Positions 1-6,305 of a DNA stretch of 6,305 bases are shown here, piece by piece (the stretch's first letter is position 1; every line of letters begins with the position of its first letter). The translations under genes were made by a program, and so were the position numbers. The stretch covers positions 1 through 6,305 of the forward strand of contig PMJE01000081.1 in assembly GCA_003157315.1 (NCBI GenBank), given 5' to 3'. The notes under the pieces are model-generated. The model was not told where the DNA came from. It worked only from the letters and a program-made list of their open reading frames with translations, and ran no database searches. The stretch is from Myxococcales bacterium (GTDB taxonomy: Bacteria > Myxococcota > Polyangia > Fen-1088).

Positions 1-452
1 CCGAGTGCGAGGCCGAAGGCAAGAGATTCGCAAGCCGTGGCCAGGCCGATCGGGAATTCATAGGATTTCCGGACAACCCTTCTTGGAACGAGCCTGCCCG
101 CTTCGTGAAGGGCGACGAAGATGAGCCAGGTCTTCATCCTACCCTGATTGCGCAGACTCGCCTTGGGGAGCCGTCCGTGCTGGCGATTCCATTGTTCCCC
201 GGCGAGGAGCAGGGGACAGAACCAGACCATGCGCAGGCAAAGACGCTCGCCATGCGGGCTGTGTCACTCTCACGCAGGCGAGTGACAAGCCGGCTCTTTG
301 CCAATGGCGTGCCGAAGACCTGGCTGGCGTCGCCTCTACTGCGAAATTCCTTCCCACTGATTCTGGACGAAAACGGCTGTTGGGTGGACGATCCCACGGT
401 CCGCTTGGACGAAGAATTGGGATTGGTCTATGGAACCAAGGAGGCATCGTGA
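1..452 (+). CDS. cas3: Cas3 helicase-nuclease, C-terminal fragment (5' end outside window)
   Basis: The reading frame is open from the left edge (first full codon at 3) to TGA at 450-452, giving the last 149 residues. No internal start is proposed, because the frame runs off the edge. The segment ARFVKGDEDEPGLHP followed by TRLGEPSVLAIPLF resembles the C-terminal accessory region of type I-E Cas3 proteins, where a 'TRLG-PSV' stretch is common. The HD nuclease and DEAD/DEAH helicase motifs would lie upstream and cannot be seen. Family knowledge: Cas3 is recruited by Cascade after R-loop formation, then nicks and translocates 3'-5' along the displaced strand, degrading it. The stop overlaps the casA start as GTGA, so cas3 is translated immediately before the Cascade genes. 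Assignment rests on this tail plus the position directly upstream of casA; the order is standard for I-E loci. Confidence 0.88.
   Translation, partial: ECEAEGKRFASRGQADREFIGFPDNPSWNEPARFVKGDEDEPGLHPTLIAQTRLGEPSVLAIPLFPGEEQGTEPDHAQAKTLAMRAVSLSRRRVTSRLFANGVPKTWLASPLLRNSFPLILDENGCWVDDPTVRLDEELGLVYGTKEAS
438..444 (+). promoter_or_regulatory. Ribosome binding site of casA
   Basis: AAGGAGG is a full-length anti-Shine-Dalgarno match lying four bases before the GTG at 449. It lies inside the end of the cas3 coding region. It fixes the casA start at 449, although the same frame is open upstream with another possible start at 380. Confidence 0.8.
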
Positions 453-1969
453 GTCGATATAACTTGATCGACGAACCCTGGATCCCTGTGCGGGATCTGA
501 ACGGGAGGCTGGCGGACATGGGAATCAAGGATGTGCTGCTACGATCCCGGCAGCTGGCCAGCATTGAGGACCCCTCGCCTCTTGTGGTTGCGGCCCTGCA
601 TCGGTTCCTGCTCGCGGCCCTGTACCGGGCGCTCAAGGGCCCGACCGACATCGAACATGCGAAACGCCTCTTCCGCGATGGGTTTCCCGCCGACGAGATC
701 GTCGACTATCTGGAGCACTGGCGGGGCCGATTCTTCCTCTTCGATGAGAAGTACCCGTTTGGACAGGTGCCGTCGGTTCCCGCCAATGAGAAGGAACCTT
801 GGACCAAACTGACGGCCGAATACAACTCCTCCTCCAACAAGGTCATCTTTGACCACACGGATTCCAATTCCCCAGGTGCGATCCCTCTGGACGCGACAAC
901 CAGGTGGCTTCTGGCCACTCTGAACTTCTCGGTTAGTGGCGGCCGTGGCTATCGCCCGTCACCCTCGGCCAATGCAGTCATTTGCCTTCCCCAAGGACGG
1001 TGTCTGCAAGACACCCTTCTCTTCGCACTCGTCCCGCAGAACCGGGCCATCCTCGATCAGGATCTTCCGCTTTGGGAACGGGAACCCCGGGGACTGGAAT
1101 ACTTCAAGAAGGGCCCTATGCGCGCCCCATGTGGCTATGCGGATCTCTACACATGGCAGGCCAGGGCGGTGCTACTTCACCCAACGGGGGACGGCCACGC
1201 CGTATCGCACATCGCCTTCATTGCAGGGGAGGGACATGAGAAGGCTCTGCGGGAACCCATGGCCCCATTCAAGGTCCACAAGGAGCTTGGCCTGCTTCCA
1301 CTCCGACTTCCTGACCGCGGTCTTTGGCGTAACTTCGATTCCCTGCTCCCCGATGCCGAGGGGCTGGCACCGCAGATCCTGGATCATGCGGTGAGGCTTT
1401 CTCGTGAAGACAGAAATCGTTTCCCACGAGCTGTCATGGTGCTCGGACAGAAGAACGATCCACCAAAGGCAACAGTCGAGTTCTGGAGGATGGAACGATT
1501 CGCACTGCCCGAAGCTCTCGCCGCAAACGGCCAAGTCAGAGAGGAAATCAGGCAGCTATTGGAGTCTGCGGAGACCGCTGGGGACGCGATCGACTCAGCC
1601 TGCTTTTCATACTGCCGCCACATCCTCATCCGAGTAGAAGGCGACGGCGGTTTGGGAAAGCAGCAGAAGGCCAGCATTCGAGAAATGGCTGGTGGTCTGG
1701 GCATATCCACTCGGTATTGGTCCGTCCTTGAGCGGAGTTTCCACCAGACGCTTCAAGACTATGCCTCGGAGACACAGCCTGACGAAATTCGCGCCCAATG
1801 GCTTCACCACGTACGCACGGCGCTGGTGGACGCGTGGAATGCGCACAGGACATCGGTCACCTCTGGAGATGCTTGGGCGATCCGCGCGCTGGTGAAGGCC
1901 GAAGGGCAGATTTCTCGGCAGATCACTGAGTTGGACAAGAACATCCGAGCCTTGGAGGCAGTCGCATGA
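449..1969 (+). CDS. casA: Cascade large subunit CasA (Cse1/Cas8e)
   Basis: This 506-residue protein (E. coli CasA is about 502) is the large subunit of the type I-E Cascade complex. It reads the PAM, helps melt the target and docks Cas3. It starts with MSRYNLIDEPWIPV, the characteristic Cse1 N-terminus. The segment around residues 126-146 (N-S-S-S-N then FDH at 134-136) matches the flexible L1 loop region, and G164-G165-R166-G167 sits where the glycine loop that contacts the PAM is expected. PRG at 213-215 and GYADLYTWQARAVLLHP at 229-245 fit the conserved core motif of the family. The C-terminal ~130 residues look helical, as expected for the four-helix bundle. The CxxC cysteine pairs that I recall binding zinc in the E. 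coli protein are absent; such loss is common in other lineages. The GTG start is chosen over a start at 380 because of the strong ribosome site and the conserved N-terminus. The stop overlaps casB as ATGA. Confidence 0.96.
   Translation: MSRYNLIDEPWIPVRDLNGRLADMGIKDVLLRSRQLASIEDPSPLVVAALHRFLLAALYRALKGPTDIEHAKRLFRDGFPADEIVDYLEHWRGRFFLFDEKYPFGQVPSVPANEKEPWTKLTAEYNSSSNKVIFDHTDSNSPGAIPLDATTRWLLATLNFSVSGGRGYRPSPSANAVICLPQGRCLQDTLLFALVPQNRAILDQDLPLWEREPRGLEYFKKGPMRAPCGYADLYTWQARAVLLHPTGDGHAVSHIAFIAGEGHEKALREPMAPFKVHKELGLLPLRLPDRGLWRNFDSLLPDAEGLAPQILDHAVRLSREDRNRFPRAVMVLGQKNDPPKATVEFWRMERFALPEALAANGQVREEIRQLLESAETAGDAIDSACFSYCRHILIRVEGDGGLGKQQKASIREMAGGLGISTRYWSVLERSFHQTLQDYASETQPDEIRAQWLHHVRTALVDAWNAHRTSVTSGDAWAIRALVKAEGQISRQITELDKNIRALEAVA
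1954..1958 (+). promoter_or_regulatory. Ribosome binding site of casB
   Basis: GGAGG lies seven bases before the ATG at 1966, within the last codons of casA. The spacing is optimal and supports reinitiation at the ATGA overlap. Confidence 0.75.
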
Positions 1970-2481
1970 GTGGATTCATCGAATGGCTGGAAAAGTTGAA
2001 TGACCACGATACGAAGGTCCGCGCAGTCCTACGACGAAGCCTGTCCTTTGATCCGGGGGCATTCCCAGCCGCGTATCCCTACGTCGAGCCCTTCCTCAAG
2101 GGAGAGGATGCCTTTTGGCGTCGGAAGGTCCACTACCTCGTGGCAGGTCTCTGGGCACAGCACCGCAGTGATGGCACCACTGATGGGCGCAGTTTGGGAG
2201 AGGCCTGCGCTGCATACGCCACTAGCAAGAAGGGGTCCGACAGCCCCGAGCGTCGCTTCATTGCCTTGCTGGACGCGGACCCGGACCAGCTTCCACACAG
2301 ACTTCGGCAGATGGTTGCGCTGCTCAAGGGCTTCCCACTCGACTGGGATTGCCTTCTGAAGGATCTGCTGGGCTGGACTGTTCCAGAAAAGCCCGTCCAG
2401 AACCGTTGGGCACGCGACTTCTACCGAAACACAACCCAAGCCTTTGAGTCCGACAGCCACCCGAGCGAGGAGAACGCCTGA
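1966..2481 (+). CDS. casB: Cascade small subunit CasB (Cse2/Cas11)
   Basis: A 171-residue, mainly helical protein (E. coli CasB is about 160). Two copies form the inner 'belly' of Cascade and stabilise the crRNA-target duplex and the displaced strand. Family signatures visible are KVRAVLRRSL at 17-26, YLVAGLWAQH at 57-66, and a C-terminal block with LPHRLRQMVALL at 109-120, LDWDCLLKDLLGW at 125-137 and NRWARDFY at 146-153. The many arginines in these helices suit nucleic-acid contact. The last ~18 residues are polar and probably disordered. The start is the ATG in the ATGA junction with casA, backed by a well-placed ribosome site; the stop TGA shares its A with the cas7e ATG. The small subunit diverges quickly between species, but motifs and position make this call firm. 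Confidence 0.95.
   Translation: MSGFIEWLEKLNDHDTKVRAVLRRSLSFDPGAFPAAYPYVEPFLKGEDAFWRRKVHYLVAGLWAQHRSDGTTDGRSLGEACAAYATSKKGSDSPERRFIALLDADPDQLPHRLRQMVALLKGFPLDWDCLLKDLLGWTVPEKPVQNRWARDFYRNTTQAFESDSHPSEENA
2467..2472 (+). promoter_or_regulatory. Ribosome binding site of cas7e
   Basis: GAGGAG lies eight bases before the ATG at 2481 and inside the end of casB. It supports both the start choice and strong translation of the subunit needed in six copies per complex. Confidence 0.75.
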
Positions 2482-3686
2482 TGAAAACTTTCGTCGAGAT
2501 CCATGTCCTTCAGAACTTCGCCCCATCGAACCTCAACCGGGACGATACAGGTGCCCCGAAAGACGCATTCTTCGGAGGCGCTCGTCGAGCCCGCATATCC
2601 AGTCAGTGCATCAAGCGTGCAGTACGAACGTTCTTTCAGGACCAGGCGATCGCAAAGGGATGGCTCTTCTCTTCTGACGATGTCGCCGTGCGGACGAAGC
2701 GTCTCATGGGCGAACTGGTGAATAGGCTGGTTCACAAGAACAAGCGGCCCGAAGAGGAAGCGATCGCCAAGGTAAGGCTGGCCCTTGCCGCTGTCGAACT
2801 GTCCGTGAAGGACGATGGCAAGACCGAGTACCTGTTGTTTCTCGGACAGCGGGAGATTGACCATCTCGCTGAAACTATCGAAGGCAACTGGGACTCCATC
2901 GTTGCGGGTGCACCCGCGGCTGAAGGGCAGAAGGCCAGCAAGGCAAAGAAAGATGCAGCCAAGGCGGCTTCACCCGAGTTGAAGAAAGCGCTCGGGTCGG
3001 TCATGAACGGCGGCAAGTCGGTCGACATCGCCCTCTTTGGGCGAATGCTGGCCGATATGCCTGAGAACAACCAGAACGCGGCCTGCCAAGTAGCCCACGC
3101 CATCTCGACCCACGCTGTTGAGCGAGAGTTTGACTTCTACACCGCGGTGGACGATCTGAAGCCCGAGGACACGGCCGGGGCCGACATGATGGGGACAGTG
3201 GAATTCAACGCAGCCTGTTTCTATCGCTACGCGCTGGTCGATTTGGACCTTCTGACCAAGAACCTGCAGGGGGACACGACGCTCGCGAACAACGGCGTTC
3301 GCGCCTTTCTGGAGGGCTTCGTGGTTGCCGAACCCACCGGCAAGCAGAACACATTCGCAGCGCACAACCCGCCGGAGTTCGTCGCCATCACGGTTCGTCA
3401 TGGTGGGGCCCCGCGCAATCTGGCCAATGCGTTCGAGAAGCCGGTGCGGGTAAAGGCGGGCGAAGTTTTGACTGGAGAATCAGCCAAAGTCCTCATTGAG
3501 AAGGCGAAAGCACTGGCCGCTGCCTTCGATGGGGATGCAAAGAAGGAGTCTAGCCAGACTTGGGTGTTGAACCTCGTCAAAGCCGACACGAATGGCTTCG
3601 GCATAGCCAAGAGCTCACTAACCGAAATGCTGACAGATGTGACTACCGCGCTGTCGAAGGCACCTGCAGCCGCGGCTGGTGCGTGA
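2481..3686 (+). CDS. cas7e: Cascade backbone subunit Cas7e (CasC/Cse4)
   Basis: A 401-residue RAMP protein that forms the six-copy filament along the crRNA spacer in Cascade, kinking out every sixth base. The N-terminus (EIHVLQNFAPSNLNRDDTG, 6-24, then KDAFFGGARRARISSQCIKRAVR at 27-49) is the hallmark of Cas7e. Further conserved blocks are SVDIALFGRMLAD at 180-192, ACQVAHAISTH at 201-211 and FDFYTAVDDLKPEDTAGADMMG at 217-238. Basic residues in 35-49 fit crRNA backbone contact. The protein is about 40 residues longer than E. coli Cas7e (about 363); much of the excess may be an Ala/Lys-rich stretch at about 141-171 and an alanine-rich C-terminal tail (KAPAAAAGA). The ATG overlaps the casB stop by one base (TGATG), which implies coupled translation. 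No frameshift or missing block is seen. Confidence 0.97.
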   Translation: MKTFVEIHVLQNFAPSNLNRDDTGAPKDAFFGGARRARISSQCIKRAVRTFFQDQAIAKGWLFSSDDVAVRTKRLMGELVNRLVHKNKRPEEEAIAKVRLALAAVELSVKDDGKTEYLLFLGQREIDHLAETIEGNWDSIVAGAPAAEGQKASKAKKDAAKAASPELKKALGSVMNGGKSVDIALFGRMLADMPENNQNAACQVAHAISTHAVEREFDFYTAVDDLKPEDTAGADMMGTVEFNAACFYRYALVDLDLLTKNLQGDTTLANNGVRAFLEGFVVAEPTGKQNTFAAHNPPEFVAITVRHGGAPRNLANAFEKPVRVKAGEVLTGESAKVLIEKAKALAAAFDGDAKKESSQTWVLNLVKADTNGFGIAKSSLTEMLTDVTTALSKAPAAAAGA

Positions 3687-3689
3687 GGA
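3685..3689 (+). promoter_or_regulatory. Ribosome binding site of cas5e
   Basis: GAGGA, overlapping the cas7e stop codon, lies seven bases before the ATG at 3697. It favours this ATG over the in-frame GTG at 3679, which has no comparable purine run and would add six residues not seen in the family. Confidence 0.7.
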
Positions 3690-3696
3690 CGCCGAG

Positions 3697-4380
3697 ATGC
3701 CCACCCTTCTGCTTCGGCTGGTTGGCCCCATGCAATCCTGGGGCATCACCAGCCGCTTCGACGAACGCGACACCGGCAAGGAGCCAAGCAAGTCCGGCGT
3801 GCTGGGCTTGCTCGCGGCGGCGCTCGGCATCGATCGCAGCAACTGGAGCGATCTGGAGCCGCTCACCCTCCTGACCATGGGGGTGAGGCACGACCGTCCC
3901 GGCCTGCCCAGGGACGACTACCAGACCGCGGCGTGCGCCGCCTCCGACACGATCATCAGGGCCGATGGATCGCCATCAAAGGACGGTGTCGTCTCGCACC
4001 GACACTATCTGGCCGACGCCGCCTTCCTGGTCGGCCTGGAGGGCACTGATCCGGGTCTCCTCGAAAAGGCCCAGACCGCCCTGCGAGATCCGGTTTGGCC
4101 CTTGGGGCTGGGTCGCAAATCGTATGTACCGTCGGAGCCCGTTTGGCTTCCCGACGGTCTGCGGAGGGAACCCATGCATGATGCTCTCCTCGCCTATCCA
4201 TGGCTCGGATCCGGCGATCCGCCGCTGCAAATCCTGTGTTCATGGGAGTCCACTGACGGATCGGGATCGTTCCGGATGGATCAGCCCCTCTCTTCCTTTG
4301 CAGAACGACGGTTCGGTTCGCGATTCGTGCGGTCGGAATGGTTGCCGTTCGCTCGGGAGGTTCCTCATGCTCCTGCATAG
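3697..4380 (+). CDS. cas5e: Cascade subunit Cas5e (CasD)
   Basis: A 227-residue RAMP protein (E. coli Cas5e is about 224). It caps the 5' end of the crRNA in Cascade, holding the 8-base handle and contacting CasA. The N-terminus MPTLLLRLVGPMQSWG (1-16) with F21 and the EPSKSGVLGLLAAALGI block at 29-45 is diagnostic of Cas5. VRHDRPG at 63-69, DYQT at 74-77, SHRHYLADAAFLVGLEG at 100-116 and PLGLGRKSYVPSEPVW at 135-150 match the type I-E subfamily. In this subtype Cas5 is not the processing nuclease; that is Cas6e. The ATG at 3697 is preferred to the GTG at 3679 because of the ribosome site and the family N-terminus, leaving ten bases after cas7e. The 3' end overlaps cas6e by 14 bases. Confidence 0.96.
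   Translation: MPTLLLRLVGPMQSWGITSRFDERDTGKEPSKSGVLGLLAAALGIDRSNWSDLEPLTLLTMGVRHDRPGLPRDDYQTAACAASDTIIRADGSPSKDGVVSHRHYLADAAFLVGLEGTDPGLLEKAQTALRDPVWPLGLGRKSYVPSEPVWLPDGLRREPMHDALLAYPWLGSGDPPLQILCSWESTDGSGSFRMDQPLSSFAERRFGSRFVRSEWLPFAREVPHAPA
4355..4360 (+). promoter_or_regulatory. Ribosome binding site of cas6e
   Basis: GGGAGG lies six bases before the ATG at 4367, inside the end of cas5e. It decides the cas6e start; the same frame is open several hundred bases further upstream, but only as an overlap of cas5e. Confidence 0.78.
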
Positions 4381-4999
4381 GCTCCATCTGGATCTGCACT
4401 GTCGCGAGGTTCGGCGTGACTTGGCGGATCCGTATCAAATGCACGCCACCCTGTGCCGAGGGTTTGTCCCGGATGATCAAAAGTGCCCCCCGGGAACATT
4501 CCTGTGGCGCCTGGAGCCCGAGGCCGGGCCGTCGGGTGCCGCCCGCGTTCTGGTTCAGAGCCATACAAGCCCCGACTGGTCGCGGATAGAAATCCAAGGC
4601 TGGTTGGCGGAGCAGCCGGCGCCTGGCATCGACCTACACGCCAAGCTGTCCTTGGCCGGCCTTGCCGCTGGTCGCCGGTTTCGGTATCGGCTGAGGGCAA
4701 ACCCGTGCGTCTGCAGAGACGGGAAACGCACGGGACTATTGAGTCTGGAGGACCAGCGGAATTGGATAGCTCGGAAAGGACTCCTTCACGGGTTCAAGCC
4801 AGACACCGTTCACTCTTCCCAGGAAAAAATGCTGTCCGCCCGGCAGCACAACGGCAACCCCATCCGCGTATTCTCCGCCTTGTTTGACGGGGTCCTCGTC
4901 GTGGAGGATCCAGAGAGGTTCGTGAGCACGATCCGATCGGGTATCGGCCATGGGAAGGCCGTCGGGCTCGGGCTGCTATCGGTGGTCCCTGCGCAATAG
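4367..4999 (+). CDS. cas6e: crRNA-processing endoribonuclease Cas6e (CasE/Cse3)
   Basis: A 210-residue protein (E. coli about 199, Thermus thermophilus about 211). It cleaves the CRISPR transcript below each repeat hairpin without metal and stays bound to the 3' hairpin as part of Cascade. The N-terminus reads MLLHRLHLDLHCREVRRDL, then DPYQMHATLCRGF at 21-33. Tyr23 and His26 fall at the same numbers as the catalytic Tyr23/His26 of the Thermus enzyme. FLWRLEP at 45-51, VLVQSHTSPDWS at 61-72, RYRLRANP at 106-113 and GKR at 119-121 are family blocks. The glycine-rich loop GIGHGKAVGLG at 192-202, followed by LLSV, is the RAMP signature. The start is fixed by GGGAGG. Nine bases separate its stop from cas1e. 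All expected motifs are present, so it should be active. Confidence 0.97.
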   Translation: MLLHRLHLDLHCREVRRDLADPYQMHATLCRGFVPDDQKCPPGTFLWRLEPEAGPSGAARVLVQSHTSPDWSRIEIQGWLAEQPAPGIDLHAKLSLAGLAAGRRFRYRLRANPCVCRDGKRTGLLSLEDQRNWIARKGLLHGFKPDTVHSSQEKMLSARQHNGNPIRVFSALFDGVLVVEDPERFVSTIRSGIGHGKAVGLGLLSVVPAQ

Positions 5000-5008
5000 A
5001 CCTTTGCC

Positions 5009-6203
<1,195 letters not shown>

Positions 6204-6294
6204 AAACCAAATAGCACACATGCCCCTTCATCTTCCGGTCGGTAGAATTTCGACTCTGACTTTTTCCAATTGATGTCGCAAGGTTGGAACAAGA
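6204..6294 (+). promoter_or_regulatory. Putative CRISPR leader
   Basis: This non-coding stretch between the cas2e stop and the putative first repeat is 91 bases and 56% A+T by hand count, clearly richer in A+T than the genes beside it. Position and composition fit a CRISPR leader, which carries the array promoter and directs polarised spacer insertion. I see no rho-independent terminator, so cas2e transcripts may read into the array. No convincing sigma-70 pair is present: TAGAAT at 6243-6248 resembles a -10 box but has no -35 at the right distance. I do not find an IHF consensus like the one in the E. coli leader. The call depends on the repeat assignment at the right edge. Confidence 0.7.
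6264..6289. repeat. Inverted repeat TTCCAA/TTGGAA in the leader
   Basis: Arms TTCCAA (6264-6269) and TTGGAA (6284-6289) are perfect inverted copies, 20 bases apart from arm to arm, about two helical turns. Allowing one mismatch, they extend to nine bases each (6261-6269 and 6284-6292). The right arm ends five bases before the putative repeat. It could bind a dimeric protein or be a leader anchoring element; the 14-base loop makes an RNA hairpin less likely. Function is inferred only. Confidence 0.45.
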
Positions 6295-6305
6295 CCGTTC
6301 CCCGC
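6295..6305 (+). CRISPR. Start of first type I-E repeat, cut by window edge
   Basis: The window ends with CCGTTCCCCGC. Type I-E repeats are 28-29 bases and commonly begin G-N-GTTCCCCGC (E. coli GAGTTCCCCGC...), and the CCCCGC is the left arm of the hairpin that Cas6e binds. The match is nine bases (6297-6305) and sits where an array should start after cas2e and a leader. The exact first base is uncertain (6294-6297), and no second repeat can be seen here, so the array itself is inferred. Confidence 0.68.

Noticed and set aside
380..448. Upstream extension of casA
   Set aside because: The added residues lie inside cas3 and do not match the CasA family, whose N-terminus begins at the GTG at 449 behind AAGGAGG.
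139..651. 170-codon open frame on the minus strand across the cas3/casA junction
   Set aside because: It is antisense to two recognised genes, its translation is rich in Arg/Ser/Pro with no recognisable domain, and long antisense frames are expected in GC-rich coding DNA.
3679..3696. GTG start for cas5e, six codons upstream
   Set aside because: The ATG at 3697 has a better-placed ribosome site and gives the usual Cas5e N-terminus.
3956..4597. 213-codon minus-strand open frame opposite cas5e/cas6e
   Set aside because: Shadow of well-identified genes; the translation is low-complexity Arg/Pro/Gly-rich with no family resemblance.

Overview
The window is one continuous, same-strand type I-E CRISPR-Cas operon in the order cas3 (3' end only), casA/cas8e, casB/cas11, cas7e, cas5e, cas6e, cas1e, cas2e. 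It is followed by a short leader, and the last bases look like the start of the first CRISPR repeat. Every gene after the cut cas3 appears intact. Key active-site residues can be read directly in Cas1e (E140, H207, D217, D220) and Cas6e (Y23, H26, glycine-rich loop 192-202).

Layout: 1-452 is the C-terminal part of Cas3. Then come casA 449-1969, casB 1966-2481, cas7e 2481-3686, cas5e 3697-4380, cas6e 4367-4999, cas1e 5009-5920 and cas2e 5901-6203. Genes either overlap by 1-20 bases or are separated by about 10, so there is no room for internal terminators or intergenic promoters. Positions 6204-6294 are a 91-base leader-like stretch (56% A+T by hand count) with an inverted repeat just before the array. 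Positions 6295-6305 end in GTTCCCCGC, which matches the 5' half of many type I-E repeats.

How the genes work together: CasA, CasB, Cas7e, Cas5e and Cas6e form the Cascade surveillance complex. Cas6e cuts the array transcript and stays on the 3' hairpin, Cas7e coats the spacer, Cas5e holds the 5' handle, CasB lines the belly, and CasA reads the PAM and recruits Cas3, which nicks and unwinds the target. Cas1e and Cas2e form the integrase that inserts new spacers at the leader-repeat junction lying at the right edge of the window.

Organism: a bacterium with moderately high G+C (roughly 52-57% in sampled casA lines, 63-72% in sampled cas1e lines), with good Shine-Dalgarno sequences and GTG starts. 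Cas1e and Cas2e read much like the E. coli proteins, and Cas6e lines up residue for residue with the Thermus active site. I cannot name the taxon; a GC-rich proteobacterium is a guess. I found no additional or undescribed gene. The more interesting details are at the leader-repeat junction, in the dual-coding cas1e/cas2e overlap, and in the shift of base composition along the operon.
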